The notes under the pieces are model-generated. The model made no database searches and was not told the DNA's origin. It was given only the letters and a program-made list of their open reading frames with translations. DNA of 7,466 nt from DAOPMC01 sp035392025. Lineage in GTDB: Bacteria > Bacillota_I > Bacilli_A > RF39 > UBA660. The position numbers and the translations under genes were made by a program. The DNA is taken from assembly GCA_035392025.1 (NCBI GenBank), contig DAOPMC010000036.1, positions 1 to 7,466 of the forward strand, in the 5' to 3' direction. Shown piece by piece: positions 1 to 4,634 of the stretch; the stretch's first letter is position 1, and every line of letters begins with the position of its first letter.

Positions 1-85
1 CATATTGCTTTTAAAATTTTTATATTTTTTGTCTCACATCATTTACAAATGTACATTTTATATTTTATTGTCTTTATATTAATTT

Positions 86-119
86 AAAAAAAAAACGAAC
101 TACCAAATAAAGCAATTCG
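86..119 (-). terminator. Rho-independent terminator of the Ser-fMet-Asp-Phe tRNA operon
   Basis: On the minus strand an 8 bp stem with G-U wobbles (112-119 with 96-103) and an 8 nt loop is followed by about ten consecutive T residues. It lies 13 bases past the CCA end of tRNA-Phe, where the operon should end. Confidence 0.8.
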
Positions 120-132
120 AATTAATCAAATA

Positions 133-208
<76 letters not shown>

Positions 209-217
209 TAAAAAAAA

Positions 218-293
218 TGGCGGTTCCGACGGGACTTGAACCCGCGATCTCCTGCGTGACAGGCAGGCGTGATAACCACTACACCACGGAACC
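218..293 (-). tRNA. tRNA-Asp (anticodon GTC)
   Basis: A complete 76 nt cloverleaf with encoded CCA. The acceptor GGTTCCG pairs with CGGAACC, and the discriminator G73 is the expected aspartate identity base. The stem CCTGC/GCAGG encloses loop CTGTCAC, so the anticodon is GTC. Only two bases separate it from tRNA-fMet upstream, so both must be cut from a shared precursor. Confidence 0.97.
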
Positions 294-295
294 AT

Positions 296-372
<77 letters not shown>

Positions 373-381
373 ATAAAATTT

Positions 382-472
382 TGGCGGAGGAAGAGGGATT
401 CGAACCCCCGCGCCGTCGCCGACCTCCCGGTTTTCAAGACCGGTCCCTTCAACCAGACTTGGGTATTCCTCC
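382..472 (-). tRNA. tRNA-Ser (anticodon TGA)
   Basis: A 91 nt class II tRNA with a long variable arm and encoded CCA. The acceptor GGAGGAA pairs with TTCCTCC, with discriminator G. Loop CTTGAAA between CCGGT and ACCGG gives anticodon TGA. It is the first gene of the operon. The order Ser-fMet-Asp-Phe matches part of the long tRNA arrays known from Bacillus relatives (from memory, trnD-like). Confidence 0.96.
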
Positions 473-486
473 AGGCGCACTATTAA

Positions 487-503
487 TTAGGCAATATGCC
501 TAA
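487..503 (-). other. Leader hairpin between promoter and tRNA-Ser
   Basis: A perfect 7 bp inverted repeat (487-493 with 497-503) with a 3 nt loop. It lies about 8 nt after the predicted transcript start and 14 nt before the first tRNA. No T tract follows in the direction of transcription, so it is not a terminator. Two other tRNA promoters in this window have a hairpin in the equivalent place. Its role is unknown; protection of the 5' end or guiding of processing are possibilities. Confidence 0.6.
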
Positions 504-517
504 AAAGTAGCAAAATA

Positions 518-546
518 ATTATAACACAGCACTTTTTCTAAGTCAA
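518..546 (-). promoter_or_regulatory. Promoter of the Ser-fMet-Asp-Phe tRNA operon
   Basis: The minus strand shows -35 TTGACT (541-546), a 17 bp spacer and -10 TATAAT (518-523), with an upstream TG giving an extended -10. This near-consensus sigma-A promoter suits stable RNA. The -35 is embedded in a CTAAG/CTTAG dyad (538-552) and lies 9 bases past the stop codon of the amidotransferase gene. Confidence 0.85.
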
Positions 547-555
547 CCTTAGTTT

Positions 556-1263
556 TTATTTAAGTGAGGCCTCTATTAAACTATCAAAAATATCTTGATT
601 ATATTTTTTTTCATCAAGTATTGTCTCTGGATGCCATTGAACACCTATTATAAACCTTTTCTTTGGAAATTCAATAGCTTCTATTAAATTATCTTGCGAA
701 TATGCAGATACAATTGCCTCATTTATTCCACTAACATGATAATTATGTCTACTATTTACATTTAGCGTATCCAACTTTACTATTTTTTTTAAATTTGTAT
801 TATCCACTATTCTAACATCATGTACATATTTTATGCCTTTTTGGCAATGATCGATATTAGTTACATTTTTTTCTATTGTAACTATATCAGTACTTTTTCT
901 CATATTATCAACATATGCTAAAAGTTGCATTCCCATACATAAACCTAGCGTTGGAATATCATTATCCAAAATAAAATTGCAAATAAACATATCATACTCA
1001 TACCATTTAAGTCCTCCAGGCATAACAATCCCATCACATAAATTTATTTGTTTGATAATATCTTCTTTTTCATCATCAGTCAATCTTTTCATTTCTCTAG
1101 GAATTTGCTTTTCATATTCCACATCTTGACTAGGTAAAATCAAAATAGGAATACCACCAGCTCTAATTATTGCTCGTCTAAGACTTTCATGAACCATCAT
1201 CACATTATATCCGCTTACAATTTCACTTGATCTTGCAATAATTCCTATAATAGGTTTATTCAT
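556..1263 (-). CDS. Class I glutamine amidotransferase-like hydrolase (peptidase C26 / gamma-glutamyl hydrolase family)
   Basis: This 235-residue protein has the layout of the peptidase C26/PuuD-like amidotransferase family, whose members hydrolyse gamma-glutamyl amide bonds. It is of usual length for a stand-alone domain. The nucleophile elbow GLCMGMQ places Cys at residue 109, and GVQWHPE near the C-terminus supplies His211 and Glu213, so the catalytic triad is complete. The MPGG motif at 81-84 matches the oxyanion-strand motif of the family, and SRHNYHV at 171-177 sits where relatives carry a SxHHQ-like motif. No signal peptide is visible, so it is cytosolic. The start is fixed by AAAGGTG (1271-1277) seven bases upstream. 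The substrate cannot be read from the sequence, and no partner gene (gamma-glutamyl-putrescine pathway or synthetase domain) lies nearby. The gene stops 9 bases before the tRNA promoter, with no terminator between. Confidence 0.88.
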   Translation of the reverse strand: MNKPIIGIIARSSEIVSGYNVMMVHESLRRAIIRAGGIPILILPSQDVEYEKQIPREMKRLTDDEKEDIIKQINLCDGIVMPGGLKWYEYDMFICNFILDNDIPTLGLCMGMQLLAYVDNMRKSTDIVTIEKNVTNIDHCQKGIKYVHDVRIVDNTNLKKIVKLDTLNVNSRHNYHVSGINEAIVSAYSQDNLIEAIEFPKKRFIIGVQWHPETILDEKKYNQDIFDSLIEASLK

Positions 1264-1280
1264 ACTATATCACCTTTTAA

Positions 1281-1289
1281 ATTATATCA
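1281..1289 (-). promoter_or_regulatory. Probable extended -10 promoter of the amidotransferase gene
   Basis: The minus strand reads TGATATAAT (hexamer 1281-1286), a consensus extended -10, just upstream of the Shine-Dalgarno site. Seventeen bases further upstream is TTTAAT, only a poor -35, so recognition would rest on the TG element. Confidence 0.55.
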
Positions 1290-1359
1290 TAAAAAATATC
1301 TTAATTAAATTGAATATTTATAAATATGTTAACACATTACAATAATAAAGGAGACCAAT

Positions 1360-1572
1360 ATGAAAGAAATACCAAACATTATATCTGATAAAGATTTGTT
1401 ATATCTAAATGATGCTTTTGACTGGAACTTCAATCTTGCAAAAGAAACTTATAATTATATTGAACTATTAGAAAATAATGATTTTAAAAGTGTACTTGAA
1501 ACAATTACTAATATGCACAAGCAGTACTCTATAAATATTATTAATATATTAAAAGGTGGCATAGATGAATAA
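1360..1572 (+). CDS. Small spore-coat-associated protein, partner of the Coat F protein
   Basis: This 70-residue, probably all-helical protein resembles the short proteins that sit directly upstream of Coat F genes in spore-forming Bacillota. Recognisable features are an N-terminal IISDKDLLYLNDAF (7-20), the aromatic DWNFNLAKETY stretch (21-31) and NMHKQY (51-56) before a hydrophobic C-terminal helix. No signal peptide or membrane span is seen. AAAGGAG (1347-1353) lies 6 bases before the ATG and decides the start. It overlaps the downstream Coat F gene by 8 bases, so the two are translationally coupled. In relatives such pairs are annotated as spore coat proteins acting in the mother cell, and the fold is thought to be ferritin-like. 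The assignment comes from remembered family motifs plus the partner, not from a search. Confidence 0.72.
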   Translation: MKEIPNIISDKDLLYLNDAFDWNFNLAKETYNYIELLENNDFKSVLETITNMHKQYSINIINILKGGIDE

Positions 1573-1876
1573 TAAAATTTCTAATCCCATGACTGTAATA
1601 TCTCAAACCATTGAATTAAATGATAGAGATATCTTAACTTCACTTTTATTATCAGAAAAAAAAATATCTGATGGTTTAAGCACTATGCTAAGTGAGGCTA
1701 GTAATGAAAAACTATACGATCAAATCTTTGACATGTTTAATGGCACAAAAGAAACTGTTAGAGAACTATATACTATTATGTTTCAAAATGGTTGGTATAG
1801 CTTAGAATGTGCTAGTAATAAAAATTTAAAAGACAAAACAGCAGATATGGAAAATAAAATAAGTGAATTAGATTAA
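1565..1876 (+). CDS. Coat F (CotF-like) domain spore coat protein
   Basis: This 103-residue protein carries the Coat F domain pattern. LNDRD (18-22) opens the first helix, EASNEKLY (44-51) marks the conserved mid-region, and MFQNGWY (72-78) is the signature in which a Phe and a Gly-Trp-Tyr end the last helix. The proline-containing N-terminus (SNPMTV) is also typical. In Bacillus relatives CotF-family proteins are deposited in the spore coat, while many Clostridia-type homologues are only inferred to be coat proteins. Translation starts at the ATG inside the end of the upstream gene, with AAGGTGG (1553-1559) five bases ahead. The gene's stop codon lies inside a bidirectional terminator shared with DUF2087. 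It implies descent from a spore former but does not prove that this organism sporulates. Confidence 0.82.
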   Translation: MNNKISNPMTVISQTIELNDRDILTSLLLSEKKISDGLSTMLSEASNEKLYDQIFDMFNGTKETVRELYTIMFQNGWYSLECASNKNLKDKTADMENKISELD

Positions 1877-1903
1877 AAAAAGGTAGCAATACCTTTTTTA
1901 ATC
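1871..1903. terminator. Bidirectional terminator between Coat F and DUF2087
   Basis: A long A/T-flanked inverted repeat pairs GATTAAAAAA(A)GGTA with TACCTTTTTTAATC around a GCAA (GNRA-type) loop. It gives a T tract on both strands and includes the stop codons of both converging genes (1874-1876 and 1898-1900). Confidence 0.85.
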
Positions 1904-2200
1904 TAATAAACCTAAATATTCTAAACTTGGCTGTTCTTTTTCTTTCCAATATTTTTTTCCATCCATCGTTCTACCAAGAAAACCCATTCCAAAAAGTTCA
2001 CGTCTTATCCATGCTGCATCTTTAAACACACAATTATCATCAATAATATTATTAACTTCTTTTTCACTATATTCTTCATCATAATCAAACTTATTTGATA
2101 AATATAATAATGCCATGTTTTTATATTTTCTTTTTGATGGATAAACTTTTAACTTTTTATTATCATCTAAATATGATGATAATTTTTCTTCTATATTCAT
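1898..2200 (-). CDS. DUF2087 domain protein
   Basis: This 100-residue soluble protein consists almost entirely of a DUF2087 domain. The characteristic run is YPSKRK (20-25), then YSEKEVN (44-50), then DAAWIRREL with GFLGRT (61-78) and a final YW (84-85). The pattern resembles a small winged-helix fold. In other bacteria the domain occurs alone or at the C-terminus of HTH regulators, and its function is not established. AGAGGAG (2207-2213) lies 6 bases before the ATG. The gene follows tRNA-Ala by 48 bases, and the tRNA terminator ends only 4 bases before the Shine-Dalgarno site. I find no promoter in between, so expression may depend on readthrough from the tRNA promoter. Confidence 0.85.
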   Translation of the reverse strand: MNIEEKLSSYLDDNKKLKVYPSKRKYKNMALLYLSNKFDYDEEYSEKEVNNIIDDNCVFKDAAWIRRELFGMGFLGRTMDGKKYWKEKEQPSLEYLGLLD

Positions 2201-2216
2201 AAATTTCTCCTCTAAA

Positions 2217-2238
2217 TAAAAAACTCACATAGTGAGTC
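2217..2238 (-). terminator. Terminator (possibly leaky) after tRNA-Ala
   Basis: A 6 bp perfect stem (2232-2237 with 2223-2228), loop of three, followed on the minus strand by six T residues. It has only three G-C pairs, so it may be partial. It lies between tRNA-Ala and the ribosome binding site of DUF2087. Confidence 0.7.
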
Positions 2239-2248
2239 ATATACATTA

Positions 2249-2325
2249 TGGTGGAGGATAGGAGATTCGAACTCCTGACCCTCTGCGTGCAGGGCAGATG
2301 CTCTAGCCAGCTGAGCTAATCCCCC
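2249..2325 (-). tRNA. tRNA-Ala (anticodon TGC) with C33
   Basis: A 77 nt cloverleaf with encoded CCA. The acceptor GGGGGAT pairs with ATCCTCC and includes the G3-U70 wobble pair, the alanine identity element, with A73. The anticodon stem TCTGC/GCAGA is perfect and encloses CCTGCAC, giving anticodon TGC at 34-36. Position 33 is therefore C rather than the near-universal U. It is transcribed alone from its own strong promoter. Confidence 0.95.
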
Positions 2326-2330
2326 ATAAC

Positions 2331-2360
2331 GCTGGGACAACCTCGAGTACTTCTCCCAGC
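2331..2360 (-). other. Leader hairpin in front of tRNA-Ala
   Basis: A perfect 7 bp G-C-rich stem (GCTGGGA with TCCCAGC, 2354-2360 with 2331-2337) encloses a 16 nt loop. It begins at about the predicted transcript start and ends 5 nt before the mature tRNA. It has no T tract and none of the T-box motifs, so I read it as a 5' cap or processing structure. Confidence 0.65.
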
Positions 2361-2367
2361 AAGTAGA

Positions 2368-2397
2368 ATTATAACATAGTAGCTTTAAAAATGTCAA
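2368..2397 (-). promoter_or_regulatory. Promoter of tRNA-Ala
   Basis: The minus strand shows consensus TTGACA (2392-2397), an 18 bp spacer and TATAAT (2368-2373) preceded by TG (extended -10). It begins 3 bases past the stop codon of the 69-residue gene. Confidence 0.88.
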
Positions 2398-2400
2398 TAT

Positions 2401-2610
2401 TTATCTATGCATATCGTTTAGTGCATCGTTAGTTAATCCAGCACGCACCTGTTCTAATTCCTCTATCGTCATCTCATCTATATCTTTTTCTGTTGGTAGT
2501 GGGACATTAGGATACGCTCCTACTTTATCAAGAGCATCCAAATTTAATTTCCCATTTGGTCCTGTTGGCAAATTATTAACATCTTGTTTATTCCTTACAA
2601 ATTCTTCCAT
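2401..2610 (-). CDS. Uncharacterised 69-residue acidic protein
   Basis: I do not recognise this protein. It is soluble and acidic, with no signal peptide, membrane span or cysteine. The N-terminal half is rich in Asn, Pro and Gly (LPTGPNG at 14-20, YPNVPLPT at 33-40) and probably extended. The C-terminal part, from about 41 to 68, is charged and helix-prone (EELEQVRAG at 50-58). The last feature loosely recalls leader peptides of ribosomally made peptides, but the tail is only 11 residues without Cys or Ser, and no modification or export genes are nearby. AAAGGA (2618-2623) lies 7 bases before the ATG, and a plausible promoter precedes it, so it looks like a real gene. It ends just before the tRNA-Ala promoter with no terminator, so its transcript may run into the tRNA. 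Confidence 0.65.
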   Translation of the reverse strand: MEEFVRNKQDVNNLPTGPNGKLNLDALDKVGAYPNVPLPTEKDIDEMTIEELEQVRAGLTNDALNDMHR

Positions 2611-2642
2611 ATCAATTTCCTTTCAGTCTATCTTATAAAGAT

Positions 2643-2671
2643 ATTTTACAATATTTTAAATAGTATTGCAA
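2643..2671 (-). promoter_or_regulatory. Probable promoter of the 69-residue protein gene
   Basis: The minus strand has TTGCAA (2666-2671), 17 bp, then TAAAAT (2643-2648). A 6 bp dyad with a 3 nt centre (2629-2643) overlaps the expected transcript start and could be an operator or a 5' hairpin. Confidence 0.5.
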
Positions 2672-2811
2672 ATAAAATTCTTTTATCCAAAACTATATTT
2701 TCTAATAGCAACTATTCTCGCACCAATCACAACTCACTTTAAAAGTCTATTCTTAGTTAATACTCCAACAAAAATAACATTTAATTTTTCATTTTTAAAC
2801 TATGTATTTTT

Positions 2812-3219
2812 TTAATACTGACATTCTATAATATTTTCTTCTTTCAATTCTATTTGTGGAAAATTTTCAATAGTATAACTTTCTTTATCGATTACTAAAT
2901 ATTTTCCTTCAAAATAAACCGTTTTTTTTGTCTCATCATCAAATTTAAAATTATATGATAAGTAGTCATCAGTAACAAATATATTTGATTTTTTTATTAT
3001 TTTTATTTTATTAATTTTTTCATATGCTTCATCGATATCAACTTTATAACAATCATTACTTGCAAGTGTTGTTTTATGAACAACAACAGAAGAAATATTG
3101 TCTTTATTTTCATTAATATATTTTATTTCCTGTATATCTTGAAAATAAAGTAATCCCTTAGTTTTGCATCCAGTCACACTAATCAATATAATAACAATAA
3201 ACATTAACGTTTTTTTCAT
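2812..3219 (-). CDS. Small lipoprotein of unknown function
   Basis: The 135-residue product starts with a textbook lipoprotein signal. A KK charge pair is followed by a hydrophobic run and the lipobox VTGC, with the lipidated Cys at residue 18, so it should be anchored on the outer face of the cytoplasmic membrane. The mature part (about 118 residues) alternates short hydrophobic and charged stretches, as expected for a beta-rich domain. It has one further Cys near the middle and one near the C-terminus. I recognise no family. AGGAAA (3230-3235) lies 10 bases before the ATG, overlapping the end of the upstream gene. Only 6 bases separate the two genes, so they form an operon and both products act at the cell surface. 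No convincing terminator follows the stop codon. Confidence 0.75.
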   Translation of the reverse strand: MKKTLMFIVIILISVTGCKTKGLLYFQDIQEIKYINENKDNISSVVVHKTTLASNDCYKVDIDEAYEKINKIKIIKKSNIFVTDDYLSYNFKFDDETKKTVYFEGKYLVIDKESYTIENFPQIELKEENIIECQY

Positions 3220-3225
3220 ATAAAT

Positions 3226-4323
3226 CTACTTTCCTATATAACCTTTTATTGGTTCAGTATACATTTTTTCAGTTATTGCTTGATATCTTTTTCCTGTATA
3301 ATCATCAGTAAAGCCATTATAAGCTTTATATATATTACCTGTTTTTGTATCATAAACTCTCTCATATCCAAGTGTTGCATCACTTTGTTTTTGACTTATT
3401 ATGTCATAAGTTACTTGTCTACTACTCCACGCATTATTATAAGAATCAAAAGCATCATTTATTGATTTATTTATTGCAAGAGCATTTTTAGTTGATTGTT
3501 CAATATCATTAATTGTTTGATTAACAAATGATTCTTTATAGACTAATGAGTTCAAAGAATTTGTTAGCAGTTCTTTATAATTGACAAAATCATATTCTCC
3601 AGCAGATATTCCAATTACATTGTATACTGTATAAAACATTGAATCAAACCCTAATAAATTATAACTACCTGGATTTATTAAAGAGCCCATAAATAAACCT
3701 TCACCTTTTTTACCAGATTTTGAATCTTGAAAAGTTCCCCTTATAACTTTATCGTCTTGAGCTATACTTTTTAGTTGAGAATTATTTTGAAAAGATTCTA
3801 TTACAGTAAAATGACTTAAATCCGGTGCTTTAAATGTAGAACCAATTTCTTCAACAAAATTAACATAATTATTAAAATTACTATAGAACGATTCAATTGT
3901 AGGAGTTGAAAGTACAATGGCTTTCGCTAATATCTTATTTCCTGCTCCTCCAAATGATTTATAATAATTTTCATACCAATTTTTTGCTTTTTTATTTTTC
4001 AATAATGGCTCTGCTTTTAATATAGAAAATATTTGATATCTGTCATCATTTGGATCAAATACTCTAATAGAAAAATACATGCCTTCTCCCGCTGTATCGA
4101 CTATCCAGCCTTTAGGTATTTTCATCGAAAAGTTATTATGATTATAATTAACTAATTCAAGTTTATTAACCTCGGATTCAATAATATTTATTTTTTTTCC
4201 AAAAATAGGTAATGCCCCTTTGTTACTTAAAAATATAATAAATATAATTAAAATAATAGTTCCAATAATTATACCTATCAATAATTTTTTGTCTTTTATT
4301 ATTTTATTAAATATCTTTTTCAT
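3226..4323 (-). CDS. Membrane-anchored extracytoplasmic protein of unknown function
   Basis: The product is about 365 residues. A lysine-rich N-terminus is followed by one strong hydrophobic span (about 14-32), so the protein is held in the membrane with a large outside domain. The segment NFSMKIPKGW (64-73) resembles the opening of PsbP/DcrB-like extracytoplasmic domains (a Phe-Ser-x-Lys-x-Pro-x-Gly-Trp pattern). The C-terminal 56 residues (310-365) contain ATLGYERVYDTKTGNIYKA and end in aromatic, Gly-rich sequence. I recall similar tails in unnamed Clostridia-type proteins but cannot assign a family. Start choice: an upstream in-frame ATG at 4344 overlaps the AGGAGG site (4336-4341) and cannot be used. 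The ATG at 4323 is 12 bases from that site, while an in-frame TTG at 4329 is 6 bases away and is an alternative, adding two residues. It is the first gene of an operon with the lipoprotein. Confidence 0.75.
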   Translation of the reverse strand: MKKIFNKIIKDKKLLIGIIIGTIILIIFIIFLSNKGALPIFGKKINIIESEVNKLELVNYNHNNFSMKIPKGWIVDTAGEGMYFSIRVFDPNDDRYQIFSILKAEPLLKNKKAKNWYENYYKSFGGAGNKILAKAIVLSTPTIESFYSNFNNYVNFVEEIGSTFKAPDLSHFTVIESFQNNSQLKSIAQDDKVIRGTFQDSKSGKKGEGLFMGSLINPGSYNLLGFDSMFYTVYNVIGISAGEYDFVNYKELLTNSLNSLVYKESFVNQTINDIEQSTKNALAINKSINDAFDSYNNAWSSRQVTYDIISQKQSDATLGYERVYDTKTGNIYKAYNGFTDDYTGKRYQAITEKMYTEPIKGYIGK

Positions 4324-4356
4324 TATCAAATAATACCTCCTCATTTTATCAATACT

Positions 4357-4365
4357 ATCATATCA
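4357..4365 (-). promoter_or_regulatory. Possible extended -10 promoter of the surface-protein operon
   Basis: The minus strand reads TGATATGAT (hexamer 4357-4362) about 15 bases upstream of the Shine-Dalgarno site. No good -35 lies at 16-18 bp. Confidence 0.4.
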
Positions 4366-4423
4366 CAATTTTATATTTTTTAGTATATAGATAGGTTTAA
4401 TAATTGATTAATTCTTTTTCATT

Positions 4424-4449
4424 AAAAAACTTGCATGCTAAGTACAAGT
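4424..4449 (-). terminator. Terminator of tRNA-Thr(CGU)
   Basis: On the minus strand ACTTG...CAAGT, extended by one G-U and one A-T pair, forms a stem of about 7 bp followed by six T residues. It starts 10 bases past the tRNA CCA end. Confidence 0.75.
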
Positions 4450-4459
4450 AATTAACTAA

Positions 4460-4535
4460 TGGTGCCGAAAATAGGACTCGAACCTACGACCTGCTGATTA
4501 CGAGACAGCTGCTCTACCAACTGAGCTACTTCGGC
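4460..4535 (-). tRNA. tRNA-Thr (anticodon CGT)
   Basis: A 76 nt cloverleaf with encoded CCA. The acceptor GCCGAAG pairs with TTTCGGC (G7-U66 wobble), with A73. The anticodon loop is CTCGTAA, so the anticodon is CGT. The anticodon stem GCTGT/TCAGC has a U31-U39 mismatch that its paralogue tRNA-Thr(UGU) at 7174-7249 lacks. The two genes differ at 10 of 76 positions. It is transcribed alone. Confidence 0.94.
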
Positions 4536-4548
4536 GGGGATCATCTTA

Positions 4549-4557
4549 ATTATATCA
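4549..4557 (-). promoter_or_regulatory. Extended -10 promoter of tRNA-Thr(CGU)
   Basis: The minus strand has TGATATAAT (hexamer 4549-4554). No good -35 is seen at the right distance, unlike the other three tRNA promoters, and the leader (about 7 nt) is too short for a hairpin. This suggests weaker expression. Confidence 0.6.
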
Positions 4558-4600
4558 TTATTTTTATGTAAATTATACTCTATTATTTGATAGTTTTTTA

Positions 4601-4609
4601 TGATATAGT
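4601..4609 (+). promoter_or_regulatory. Possible extended -10 promoter of the DUF1846 gene
   Basis: TGATATAGT (hexamer 4604-4609) lies 10 bases before the AGGAG site. The -35 region is AT-rich without a clear hexamer; a TTGATA at 4587-4592 is too close. It is a candidate only. Confidence 0.35.
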
Positions 4610-4634
4610 TTTTTATAATAGGAGTTGTTTTTAT

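Noticed and set aside
1..85. Gene or promoter at the left edge
   Set aside because: The stretch is AT-rich, with no open frame, strong -10/-35 pair or stable hairpin. I see nothing supportable in it.
1312..1343. Sigma-E-like promoter (GAATATTT and ATTACAAT) for the coat pair
   Set aside because: The match is partial, and the implied transcript start near 1350 would cut into the Shine-Dalgarno sequence at 1347-1353.
2331..2360. T-box riboswitch in the tRNA-Ala leader
   Set aside because: The leader is about 35 nt with one hairpin and lacks the specifier loop and the T-box sequence.
2212..2397. Minus-strand 61-codon open frame
   Set aside because: It runs through the leader hairpin and the whole of tRNA-Ala and has no ribosome site, so it is a by-product of the tRNA gene.
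2804..2818. Hairpin GTATT/AATAC as terminator of the lipoprotein gene
   Set aside because: The stem is only 5 A/T-rich base pairs, overlaps the stop codon and has no T tract on the minus strand.
3280..3465. Plus-strand 61-codon open frame
   Set aside because: It lies antisense inside the surface-protein gene, has low-complexity hydrophobic content and no Shine-Dalgarno site.
4324..4344. Upstream ATG start at 4344 for the surface protein
   Set aside because: That ATG is fused to the AGGAGG Shine-Dalgarno site itself. The ATG at 4323, or the TTG at 4329, fits the site.
4587..4634. N-terminal extension of the DUF1846 gene starting at TTG
   Set aside because: There is no ribosome site before it, the added residues do not resemble the family, and AGGAG sits correctly before the ATG at 4635.
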